Source: Candidatus Moraniibacteriota bacterium
GTDB lineage: Bacteria > Patescibacteriota > Minisyncoccia > CAIUEV01 > JAHKAQ01
Reading direction: 5' to 3'
Assembly: GCA_014729795.1 (NCBI GenBank)
Contig: WJJI01000047.1
Coordinates: forward strand, 1-54,916
DNA length: 54,916 nt
A program made the translations under genes and the position numbers. Each line of letters starts with the position of its first letter. Position 1 is the stretch's first letter. The notes beneath the pieces are model-generated. The model searched no databases. It had not been told where the DNA came from and saw only the letters and a list, made by a program, of their open reading frames with translations. Below, in pieces: positions 37,983 to 47,178 of the stretch.

Positions 37983-39209
37983 ATGGAAAAAATCAAAGTA
38001 AAAAATCCAATCGTAGAAATTGACGGCGATGAAATGACCAGAGTTTTATGGAAAATGATCAGAGAAAGATTAATTTTGCCATTTTTGGAAGTAGAGCTAA
38101 AATATTATGATTTGCACGTAAAAAATCGAGATAAAACAGATGATAAAATCACGATTGAAGCGGCTAAGGCTATAGAAAAACACAACGTTGGCGTTAAATG
38201 CGCGACTATTACCCCGGATCAAGACAGAATTAAGGAATACGATTTAAAAAAAGAATACAAATCCCCGAATGGTCAAATTAGAAATTACCTAGGCGGTACT
38301 GTTTTTAGAGGCCCAATCATTTGTAAAAATATTCCTAAATTGGTTCCGGCTTGGAAAAAACCGATTGTGATTGGTCGACATGCTCACGCGGATCAATATA
38401 AAGCCACGGAAATGGAAATAAAAAAACCAGGGACATTAAAATTTAGCTATAAGAGCAATGATGGCGAAACTCAAGAGGAAACCGTGTATGATTACGATGG
38501 ATCCGGGATAGCATTGGGTATGTATAATACGGAAGAGTCAATTAAGGATTTTGCTCGAGCTAGTTTTGAATACGGCTTAATGCTTGCTTATCCGGTTTTT
38601 TTCAGCGCAAAAGACACGATCTTGAAAATTTATGACACTAAATTTAAACAAATTTTTCAGGCTATTTATGAGAAAGAATATCGGGATAAGTATGAAGAAA
38701 AGGGAATTTATTACGAATATAAACTTATTGATGATATGGTGGCTAGAATTTTGAAGATGGAAGGTGGAATATTATGGGCGCTAAAAAATTATGATGGTGA
38801 TGTAGAATCCGATATGGTAGCCCAAGGGTTTGGTTCTTTAGGTTTAATGACTTCGATTTTAATGTGTCCAGATGGTAAGACTATTGAAGCTGAAGCAGCC
38901 CATGGAACTGTAACTCGGCATTATCGACTTCATCAGCAGGGCAAAGAAACCAGCACTAATCCGGTGGCCAGTATTTTTGCTTGGACACGAGGCTTGGCTC
39001 ATCGAGGAAAATTAGATGAAACCCCGAACGTGGTTGACTTTGCTCAGACTTTAGAAAAAGTTTGCATTAAAACAATTGAAGAAGGTAAGATGACCAAAGA
39101 TTTGGCTCGATCGGTTTATGAAGAAGATGATCCGTCTCGTGATAAGTGGCTTTCAACTGAAGAATTTTTTCAAGCCTTGGAAGATAATTTAAAAAAAGCA
39201 TTAGCTTAG
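37983..39209 (+). CDS. icd: NADP-dependent isocitrate dehydrogenase (eukaryote-like type)
   Basis: VEIDGDEMTRVLWKMIRERLI, NVGVKCATITPDQDRI, SPNGQIRNYLGGTVFRGPIICKNIP, NYDGDVESDMVAQGFGSLGLMTS, EAAHGTVTRHYR, ETSTNPVASIFAWTRGLAHRGKLD. Confidence 0.96.
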   Translation: MEKIKVKNPIVEIDGDEMTRVLWKMIRERLILPFLEVELKYYDLHVKNRDKTDDKITIEAAKAIEKHNVGVKCATITPDQDRIKEYDLKKEYKSPNGQIRNYLGGTVFRGPIICKNIPKLVPAWKKPIVIGRHAHADQYKATEMEIKKPGTLKFSYKSNDGETQEETVYDYDGSGIALGMYNTEESIKDFARASFEYGLMLAYPVFFSAKDTILKIYDTKFKQIFQAIYEKEYRDKYEEKGIYYEYKLIDDMVARILKMEGGILWALKNYDGDVESDMVAQGFGSLGLMTSILMCPDGKTIEAEAAHGTVTRHYRLHQQGKETSTNPVASIFAWTRGLAHRGKLDETPNVVDFAQTLEKVCIKTIEEGKMTKDLARSVYEEDDPSRDKWLSTEEFFQALEDNLKKALA

Positions 39210-39229
39210 TTTCTTTATAACTAGATTAA

Positions 39230-39258
39230 AACAGGGGCCTAAGAGCCCCTGTTTTTTT
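39230..39258 (+). terminator. Rho-independent terminator after icd
   Basis: AACAGGGGCCTAAGAGCCCCTGTTTTTTT. Confidence 0.9.
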
Positions 39259-39504
39259 AATTGGCATTTAATTGCAAAAATGATAAGTTAATATTAGATA
39301 CTAATGCCGGATAAAACAATTGCTCAAGTTTTTATAGGTTGATATCTCATGAATAACTTACCATTAGTTTATTTGTAATAATTCAATTTTAATTACAAAA
39401 AAATTCCTAAAATATAAATCAATTGATAAATATTTTTAAAGAAAAAGCCAATCTAGTTTATAATTAAAATATCCGGTTAAATTAAAAATAAAGTTAAAAT
39501 TTTT

Positions 39505-41001
39505 ATGGAGAAGTTAATTATTTTTTTTAAGAAATATATTTTAATATTTATTTTAATATTTGCTGCTGGCATGCGCTTATATGAGCTTGATTTAAGAGAT
39601 TTTTGGTATGATGAGGCTTTTACTGGAATTGCGGTTAAAGCGAGCTTTGAAAAAATGCATGAGATTATCAATAACGATGTGCATCCGCCATTATATTATT
39701 ATTTATTAAAAGTATTTGCTTATTGGTTTAATTACTCAGTATACGGAATTAGATTACTTTCAGTTATTTTTGGAATTTTAGGAGTGGCTGCGGTTTATTA
39801 TTGCGCCCTGGTATTAATGAATAAAAAAACCGCGGTTTTAGCGGCTTTTATTACCGCAATTTCCCCTTTTGCTATTCAATATTCGAAGGAAGGGAGGATG
39901 TACTCGATGTTTGCTTGTTTAATATTAGTTGCGAGTTATTTTTTTATTCAAGCGTTGCAAAAAAATCGAATCCGATACTATGTTTTGTGGGGAATATTTA
40001 TGGGATTGGCTACATTGACTCATTACATTAGTTTAATATACATTGGAATTTTTTATCTTGCCTATTTGGTGTATTTTCTTCAAACCAAGCATAAAGACAT
40101 TAAACCGGGTAGTATAAAGTTGTGGATTAAAAATATCATAAATCCAAAATTTGTTTGGGGCTTGGCAGCTTTTTTATTAATATTTTCGGTTTGGTTAAAA
40201 AATTTCTCAAATCATTTGCTTCAACAAGAAAGAAGCAATAGCTTGGGTTGGATTGAACCGGCCAATTTTGCTGATATTTTTTTAAATATTCAGATTTTTT
40301 TATTTGGCACTCCTTTGGGTGAAATGTCTTCCGGTATGGCCAAGCCAAATGAAATTATTTTATTCTCCAATCAATCAATATTTACAATAGTGGTTATGTT
40401 TGTGACCATTATGGTTTTTTATTTTATTAAAAAAAGAGACTATAGAGCATTTTTAGTAATGGTTTTATCAATTGGGTTTATGTCAAGTGTTTATTTTATA
40501 TCTTTACTGGATAAGCATTATATGGTAGCCAGGTATTTACTCCCAGCCACTTATTTTATGTATATCTTGTTGGCTTTTTTCCTAAACCAGATATCGACTA
40601 GAGCGCGTTTCGCGTTTTTAAGTGTATATTTGTTTAGTTTATTAATGATTGTTCCGGTGGGATTTTCCACGGGTTGGAATAAGTTTTACGCGAATTTGGA
40701 TGCTTATCAAGGCAAAGAATTTTATATTTTAAATTCTTTTGATTACGTGATAGCAAAATATTATTTAGGATCGGAGCGGTTAATTTTGTATAACATTGAT
40801 TGGCCAAAATATAATCCAAGCTATTGGGCCGCTGTTGGCCATGAACTAAGACGAACTGAAAATTTTAAAGACCTAACAAATAATCAAAATGCTTTAATAA
40901 TTTCTAATACCCAATTAGAAGGAATTGATAATAAAAGTTTTAACCCTATCGGATTGGAACTTGTCGAAAAATATGATAATATTTTGCTTTATAAATATTA
41001 G
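39505..41001 (+). CDS. GT39/PMT-type membrane glycosyltransferase
   Basis: LRDFWYDEAFTGI, NNDVHPPLYYYLLKVF, YSKEGRMYSMFACLI, multiple TMs. Confidence 0.85.
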   Translation: MEKLIIFFKKYILIFILIFAAGMRLYELDLRDFWYDEAFTGIAVKASFEKMHEIINNDVHPPLYYYLLKVFAYWFNYSVYGIRLLSVIFGILGVAAVYYCALVLMNKKTAVLAAFITAISPFAIQYSKEGRMYSMFACLILVASYFFIQALQKNRIRYYVLWGIFMGLATLTHYISLIYIGIFYLAYLVYFLQTKHKDIKPGSIKLWIKNIINPKFVWGLAAFLLIFSVWLKNFSNHLLQQERSNSLGWIEPANFADIFLNIQIFLFGTPLGEMSSGMAKPNEIILFSNQSIFTIVVMFVTIMVFYFIKKRDYRAFLVMVLSIGFMSSVYFISLLDKHYMVARYLLPATYFMYILLAFFLNQISTRARFAFLSVYLFSLLMIVPVGFSTGWNKFYANLDAYQGKEFYILNSFDYVIAKYYLGSERLILYNIDWPKYNPSYWAAVGHELRRTENFKDLTNNQNALIISNTQLEGIDNKSFNPIGLELVEKYDNILLYKY

Positions 41002-41051
41002 AAAAAATAAATCAGGTTAACGATCCAAAATCTCATCACTAAAATTTATAT

Positions 41052-42047
41052 ATGAAAGATAAACCATTATTTTTAGATTTTTTTAAGTTCATAATAAGGC
41101 CGACTTATTTGGATAAAAAACAAAACAAGCATTTTTTGTTAAAAATTTGGAATACCTTACGTTTATGGGCTTTAGGGCTGATCCTTGCTTTGTTTTTTGG
41201 CTTTATTACCGAAAAACTTATGAGACTAGTAAATTATGACGTAACCGATCATGCTATTGTTAACCTTTTACAACAACAAAGCGTTCTGCTGGTTTTATTT
41301 TTAGCGGTTATTTTGGCTCCAATTATTGAAGAATTGACATTTCGAATGATTTATAGATATTCACCGTTTAGGTTAAGTTTTTCTATAGTTTTTGTTTTTT
41401 TAACAATTTTCGAGCTGATAATAAGCTCGCTTAAGCTAAATATTTTTGAAAAATTTAACGCTTTGCTTGGTTTAAATGATTATTTGCAAATCTTGGGACC
41501 TTATTTAATTTTATTTAAAGCGGGCATTTTTTTGATAATGATTGTTGGTTTTGGTTTGGCTTTGGGATTTATTATTAAATTTTACATTGACCAAAATAAA
41601 ATAATAAGTTTTTTTAAAAAATATTTTTTTGTTTTATTTTATGCATTTATTATTTTTTTTGGTTTAATGCATTTAGTTAACTTTTCCAATATTTTGAAAT
41701 ATTGGTACTTGGCGCCGGTTTTCATAATTCCTCAGTTGGTCATTGCTTTATTTTTAGGTTACGCAAGAATTAAGTATGGTTTAATATATTCCATAATGCT
41801 GCATGCGGTTTATAATGGAGTAACTCTATTACCGTTTTTTTTGTTTAGTAATATTTTAGAACAAGAATTTATTGAGAAATTGCTAATGGGTGGAGACTTG
41901 GAGGAATTTCAAATAAGCCAAGTAATCAATTATGATAAATTAGCAATCGGCTTAGTAATAATCGGGGTAATGTTGCTTTTTGTTTTGATTTTTATTATGG
42001 CTGTTTTGCATTATATTTTGGAACTTTTTTTCTACTCAAAGAGATAA
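41052..42047 (+). CDS. CPBP family intramembrane metalloprotease
   Basis: APIIEELTFRMIYRYSP (EExxxR), FGLMHLVNF, MLHAVYNG, multiple TMs. Confidence 0.85.
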   Translation: MKDKPLFLDFFKFIIRPTYLDKKQNKHFLLKIWNTLRLWALGLILALFFGFITEKLMRLVNYDVTDHAIVNLLQQQSVLLVLFLAVILAPIIEELTFRMIYRYSPFRLSFSIVFVFLTIFELIISSLKLNIFEKFNALLGLNDYLQILGPYLILFKAGIFLIMIVGFGLALGFIIKFYIDQNKIISFFKKYFFVLFYAFIIFFGLMHLVNFSNILKYWYLAPVFIIPQLVIALFLGYARIKYGLIYSIMLHAVYNGVTLLPFFLFSNILEQEFIEKLLMGGDLEEFQISQVINYDKLAIGLVIIGVMLLFVLIFIMAVLHYILELFFYSKR

Positions 42048-42106
42048 TTTCTTCGCTTATGCATCAAATAGGACTTGAATAGACTTAAAATTATTAATAT
42101 TTGTAT

Positions 42107-42135
42107 TTGACAGATTTTTAAATCTTTGTTATCAT
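42107..42135 (+). promoter_or_regulatory. Promoter of the sigma4/HARE-HTH gene (TTGACA-N17-TATCAT)
   Basis: TTGACA 42107-42112, TATCAT 42130-42135. Confidence 0.65.
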
Positions 42136-42231
42136 TATTTATATTTTAAAAATAATTGATTAATAAAGACATTAAACAGATTTTATTAAACTTTATTATG
42201 AAATCTGCTTCGTGTTGATTATCTACTTAGG

Positions 42232-43350
42232 ATGAAGAAAAAACCTACTAGTAAGAATCATACAGCACATAACACTAAAAGAGGTGAGCCCAAGAGAGCA
42301 AACCTTGATTATAAAGTATTGAAATTGCCATATGAAACTATCAGAAAAGCTATAGATGGCCTACCCAATAAAAGAATGAAAGAGGTTGTCTTGGAAAGGT
42401 TTGGATTAAATAACAATAGTCCAAAAACTTTAGAAAGAATCGGGGAAAAGCTTAAAATAACCAGAGAAAGGGTCAGACAAATTGAAAACGAAGCCTTGAA
42501 AAAGATTTTTAAAGCAAAAGCGAGCAACAAAGTCGATTATGTTTTAAATAGAATTAAGCAAATTATTGAAAAATACAAGGGAATAGCAAGCGAACTTAGG
42601 ATTTTAAAAGAATATAATCCACAACAATTAGGTAATAACAGTCAAAAGTCGATTTTGTTAGCTTTGCGAATGGGAAATGATTTCAGCCTATTAAACAAAC
42701 CGAAAGAATTTGAAAGAGCCTGGTATTCAAAAAAAGCGAATTTGGGATTTATATATAAACTGAACAAACATTTGAAAAAAAACTTAAGTGATTTTAATAA
42801 ACCAATACAAGATCAAGATATTGTCAAGTTAATCAATCAAGAAAAAGAATTAAGCAAGCTGCCTGATGAAGTACTGTACTCATATATTGATATTCCAAAG
42901 CAGATTCAAAAAAATATATTTGGCCAATGGGGGTTGGTAAGCTGGCCGATTATTGCACCGAAAAAAATAAAAGATAAAATTTATTTGGTGTTTCAAGGTG
43001 AAAAAAAACCCTTACATTACGAGGAAATTGCGAAAAAAATAGATGAATATAAGCTAAATAAAAGAAAAGTTTGTATTCCGACAGTACATAATGAATTAAT
43101 AAAAGACCCAAGGTTTATTTTGACTGGTAGAGGAATATATGCCTTAAAGGAATGGAATTTTTTCCCTGGCACAGTTAAACAGGTTTTAATCAGGATTTTT
43201 AAAGATAACGGCAGTCCTTTGAGTAAAGAATTTTTAATTCAAGAGACATTAAAACAAAGACAAGTAAAGGCTTCAACTATTTTATTAAATCTTCAAGATT
43301 CAAAAATTTTTAAAAAAAGAAAAGACGGAAAATATTCTTTAAAAAAATAA
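42232..43350 (+). CDS. Sigma-70 region 4-like HTH fused to HARE-HTH domain
   Basis: LPNKRMKEVVLERFGLNNNSPKTLERIGEKLKITRERVRQIENEALKKI (sigma4); KPLHYEEIAKKIDEYKLNKRKVCIPTVHNELIKDPRFILTGRGIYALKEW (HARE-HTH); no region 2. Confidence 0.85.
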   Translation: MKKKPTSKNHTAHNTKRGEPKRANLDYKVLKLPYETIRKAIDGLPNKRMKEVVLERFGLNNNSPKTLERIGEKLKITRERVRQIENEALKKIFKAKASNKVDYVLNRIKQIIEKYKGIASELRILKEYNPQQLGNNSQKSILLALRMGNDFSLLNKPKEFERAWYSKKANLGFIYKLNKHLKKNLSDFNKPIQDQDIVKLINQEKELSKLPDEVLYSYIDIPKQIQKNIFGQWGLVSWPIIAPKKIKDKIYLVFQGEKKPLHYEEIAKKIDEYKLNKRKVCIPTVHNELIKDPRFILTGRGIYALKEWNFFPGTVKQVLIRIFKDNGSPLSKEFLIQETLKQRQVKASTILLNLQDSKIFKKRKDGKYSLKK

Positions 43351-43375
43351 AAAAGCCCTCAATGCGGGAGAGGGC
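43341..43375 (-). terminator. Rho-independent terminator (minus strand)
   Basis: Minus strand reads GCCCTCTCCCGCATTGAGGGCTTTTTTATTTTTTT. Confidence 0.8.
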
Positions 43376-43493
43376 ATGAATCCCTTGAAAATAAATATCG
43401 GAAAAAAAATATTTTTCCCCGGGTTTCAGGTGGGTTTCAGTTTTTCCGCTCTCCGTTCTGAAGGCTTTTCCATGCCAATAATATTAAATTGGC
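43341..43493 (-). ncRNA. Candidate structured ncRNA gene of unknown family
   Basis: Own promoter on the minus strand (TTAACA-N17-TATAAT), internal helices (GGCATG/CATGCC, TTCAG/CTGAA, CCTGAAA/TTTCAAGG) and a canonical minus-strand terminator; no ORF. Confidence 0.5.
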
Positions 43494-43500
43494 AAATGAT

Positions 43501-43529
43501 ATTATAGTTTGTAATATTATTTTTGTTAA
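43501..43529 (-). promoter_or_regulatory. Minus-strand promoter TTAACA-N17-TATAAT for the ncRNA candidate
   Basis: Plus-strand TGTTAA 43524-43529 and ATTATA 43501-43506. Confidence 0.6.
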
Positions 43530-43601
43530 GAGCCTTACCGTGAAATATTAACCGTGGGTGGGCCAGATAAGTTCGGATTAATTTTAATGGCTATATTAAT
43601 C

Positions 43602-44723
43602 TTAATCATTATTAATCTCCGGTTCTGAATTCGTGGTAATGGAATCTTTTCCTAAAATTATTAATATATCCGCTGTAGATGTAGATTCTCGTTCTGGAAT
43701 TTGTTCCTTAACCTCAAATTCAAACTCTTGGGTTAGCATTTTTATTATTGGCTCTTTTTCTTGACCGGATAAATTAATTATTACTGTTTTATTAAAGTTT
43801 TGATTTTGCGCGTTACCAACATCAATATTTTTTTCAAAACTTAATTCCTGAAGTTTGTCTGAATAATCTCCGGCTAAACCGGTCTTTTTTGTTCCATTTC
43901 TGATCTCCACTTTTACTGATCCAAGTAGTTGGTTTAGCTGTTCTTGGTTTATTTCTGGCTTTTGTTCAGCTTCAGCGTCAGCTTGTTGGTTATCTTGGGT
44001 GTTATCATTTAGATTTTTTTTTGCCGGTTTTAAACTATCTTGAAAAAATATTGGCCCGGAATTAATAATTTGGTGGTCTTGCTCGCGATAAATATGAATT
44101 TTTCTTGATTTGGGAAAAATCACAATCAAGTCATTATTTTGAGCATCTTCAAAAAATGGTTCTTGGTCTTTGAAGTATTGAGCATCCTTAATTTCCGTGA
44201 TAATGGGCTGTTCGTCATTGGGAATGGAAATTAGGGACTCAAGATCTTTTATAATCTGATTCTTTTCATTTTCAGCTAATATTTTACCTTTACTTATTTT
44301 TTTTAGTTCTTGGTTTTCCTTAATAATATTTTGATTTTGAATAAAGAGCAGAATTGCAATATTGATAATTGCCAAAATCAGGATAAAGATAACTATCCTT
44401 AAAATCCAACCAAGAATATTTACTTTTTTATTTGAGGTTATTTCCTGATTATCTTGAGTTTGATTTTTGGAAGTTTGTGTCGAATCGTACTGAATCTTGG
44501 CTTGTTCTTTTTCTTGCTCTTCTTTATGCTTGCTTAAATTCTTAAGCCATTTTTTTTGATTTGTTTGCTTTTTGTTTTGATTTTTAACCTTTTTGCTCTT
44601 TTGGGTTAAGTTTTTGGATTGTTTTTTGCCCTGTTCAGCCTTATTATGAGCTTTTTTTTTCGACTTGCTATTGATTGATGTTTTTCTCTTAGTTGTTTTT
44701 GTAGATGATTTTTTTTTGCTCAT
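43602..44723 (-). CDS. Lys-rich membrane protein with C-terminal LytR_C domain
   Basis: Basic low-complexity N-terminus, one TM, 'SVKVEIRNGTKKTGLAGDYSDKLQELSFEKNIDVGNAQNQNFNKTVIINL' = LytR_C. Confidence 0.8.
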   Translation of the reverse strand: MSKKKSSTKTTKRKTSINSKSKKKAHNKAEQGKKQSKNLTQKSKKVKNQNKKQTNQKKWLKNLSKHKEEQEKEQAKIQYDSTQTSKNQTQDNQEITSNKKVNILGWILRIVIFILILAIINIAILLFIQNQNIIKENQELKKISKGKILAENEKNQIIKDLESLISIPNDEQPIITEIKDAQYFKDQEPFFEDAQNNDLIVIFPKSRKIHIYREQDHQIINSGPIFFQDSLKPAKKNLNDNTQDNQQADAEAEQKPEINQEQLNQLLGSVKVEIRNGTKKTGLAGDYSDKLQELSFEKNIDVGNAQNQNFNKTVIINLSGQEKEPIIKMLTQEFEFEVKEQIPERESTSTADILIILGKDSITTNSEPEINND

Positions 44724-44914
44724 TTTTATGGAATTTTACTTTTTTGAAAATATAAATTATTATAACATTTTTTAAAACAATGTGGAAATTTTCCTTTCTG
44801 GCCAATATAATGCTAGTTTTGAGAAATTTAATAAAAATTAAATATTAAAATTTAATAAAAACTTAAACTTATGATATGATCGTAGAAATAATATTTTAAT
44901 ATTTTGCATCAATA

Positions 44915-45878
44915 ATGAGCGAGCTAAGAAAAGATTACTTTTTTGATGATTATGTAATTTTTAATAAGCAAAGAAAAAAAAGACCAAAAGATTATTACAC
45001 GAATATTTCACAAGAAGCAACCTTAAATCAAGGTGATTGTTTTTTTTTGTCCAGGTAATGAAGACAGCACCCCTAAAGAAATTACTCGCTGGCCAAACCA
45101 ACAAGATTGGCAAATTAGGGTTTTTCCAAATAAATATCCGGTGATTGATAATAAAAATCAAAAACATACTCGAGGTGAAAATTCAAAATTTATCAATAGA
45201 AAAAAAATCAAGGGAGTTCATGAGATTATTGTTGAGTCAAGAGAACATAACGCTCAAATGAGTGACCTGGGGCTGCATTATTTAAAGCAAGTTTTGGTTA
45301 TTTATTTTGAACGTTTGAAAAAATTAAAACAGCAAGATTCAATCAAATATGTTGCTATATTTAAAAATCACGGTGAAAGAGCCGGAGCTTCATTAAAGCA
45401 TACCCACACTCAAATAGTTGCTTATTCAAAAATTCCCGCGGTTATTCAAGCCAAAGAACAAGTTTGTAAGCAGCGTAGTTGCGGTTATTGTGAAATTATT
45501 AAATATGAAAAAAAACATCAAAAGAGAGTAGGTTTTGAAAACCAAAATTTTATCGCCATTACTCCCTTTGCCGCAAAGTATGCTTATGAAATTTGGATTT
45601 TACCAAAAAAACATTTGGTTGATTTTGCTCAATTCAACCAAGAAATGTTAATTGATTTAGCGGCAATCATGCATAAAATCTTTAAAAAAATTACTCAATT
45701 GAATTGTGATTATAATATGATCTTTCAATATGGAGTTAAGGATTTGCACGTTCAAATAATTTTTACTCCAAGGATTGATAATTTTGCCGGATTTGAGATT
45801 GCTACCGGAACAATAATCAATAGTGTTTTCCCTGAAGAAGCAGCTTATTTTTACGCAAAAGACAATATAAGCTTTTAA
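44915..45878 (+). pseudogene. galT: GalT-like nucleotidyltransferase (HIT superfamily) interrupted by +1 frameshift at a T9 tract
   Basis: Frame 44915-45058 encodes MSELRKDYFFDDYVIFNKQRKKRPKDYYTN…GDCFF; the other frame continues FFCPGNEDSTPKEI…; HTHTQ-type motif 'KHTHTQIVAYSKIP' downstream. Confidence 0.8.
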
Positions 45879-45926
45879 TAGAAAATTTTAAGCTAATATT
45901 TGAGCTAATAACAATTAAGAGATCTA

Positions 45927-47093
45927 ATGAATTTAAATCAATTTTGTCATACCGGCTTAAATTATAAAGTTAGAAAACCTGGGCCAGCATTGGTTAAAAT
46001 CATGAAAAAATTAAGAAAAATTAGAAAAAGAAAGCTTTGCGGGCTTTGCGCTATTGGAGAATTTATCGTGGATATTATCACGGAAAAATCCAATCTTGAA
46101 GAGGCCTCGGAGACAACCGATTTTCATGATCGGCCGGGCGGTTCACCGGCCAACGTAGCGGTTAATTTTTTCAAAGTCGGTTCTCGCTCTCATCTGATTG
46201 CCAAAATTGGTAATGATTATAGAGGCAAGTTTTTACTTAAACAATTAAATAAAGAGTTGTTTCCGCATGATGGTATTGTAATAGACAAGCAAAAACCAAC
46301 CACAAAATTATTATCAGCTACAGGAAATAAATATTTAGGGGATATAACCAAACCAATAAGAAAAGCTGATGTGAATTTACATATCAAGGAAGTTGATTTA
46401 AATTTAGTAAAAAGTTCTTTTGTTGTAGTAAGCGGAGTTTTTTCAATTGAATATCCAAAAACTCGCGAAACAATCCTTAAAACTCTTAAGGAAGTACACA
46501 ATAATGACCAATTGATTTTAATTGATCCGAATTTTAACGGTTACTCGCGCTTTTGGGGTTTTGATGAACGTAAGCCAAAGGCAATTCAGTATAGTATACA
46601 AATAAACAAAGAATCAAAATTGCCAACCGGTACAATAAAAAAAATTGATGATTTTCTGCAAAAATATTATGGTTTAGCTGACATTATTACCCCTTCGGTT
46701 GAAGATTATTTACGCTATTTTGGTAATGACACCAAGCAACCTAAACAAATGGCCCGGAAATTTTACGAAATTTCAAATAAAGCTTTAGTAATTTTATCAA
46801 TGGGAGCCAAGGGGAATATTTTATACGATGGTTTAAACTATTATCACATTCCAGCCTATAAAGATGTAAAAGTAGTTTGCACTAATGGAGCAGGGGATGC
46901 GATGAATGCGGGTTTTTTAGCGGGTTTAGAAAGGAGTAGCACTTACGAAGAAATTATTTACAGCTGCGCCTTGGGAAATGTTTTAGGGGCAATAACCACC
47001 TCGAAATACGGTTCCTGGATCGAATTTCCAGGATTGGGAAAGTGGTATACTTTAGGTCGGAAATTAATGAACAATCATTTAAAAATCCTTTAA
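45927..47093 (+). CDS. PfkB family carbohydrate kinase
   Basis: DRPGGSPANVAVNFFKVGSRSHLIAKIGNDYRGK, TNGAGDAMNAGFLAGL. Confidence 0.9.
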   Translation: MNLNQFCHTGLNYKVRKPGPALVKIMKKLRKIRKRKLCGLCAIGEFIVDIITEKSNLEEASETTDFHDRPGGSPANVAVNFFKVGSRSHLIAKIGNDYRGKFLLKQLNKELFPHDGIVIDKQKPTTKLLSATGNKYLGDITKPIRKADVNLHIKEVDLNLVKSSFVVVSGVFSIEYPKTRETILKTLKEVHNNDQLILIDPNFNGYSRFWGFDERKPKAIQYSIQINKESKLPTGTIKKIDDFLQKYYGLADIITPSVEDYLRYFGNDTKQPKQMARKFYEISNKALVILSMGAKGNILYDGLNYYHIPAYKDVKVVCTNGAGDAMNAGFLAGLERSSTYEEIIYSCALGNVLGAITTSKYGSWIEFPGLGKWYTLGRKLMNNHLKIL

Positions 47094-47178
47094 ATAATAT
47101 TGAATATAATGGTTAAAAAAAGGAGTGTTTTTTTATTTTTATAAAAATTTGTTAATAATTTTAATATTTAATTATCAT

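Noticed and set aside
43495-43524. Plus-strand AATGATATTA…TAATATTATTTTT terminator-like hairpin
   Set aside because: Pure A/T stem overlapping the minus-strand -10/-35 elements; better explained as promoter DNA, though a weak plus-strand terminator cannot be excluded.
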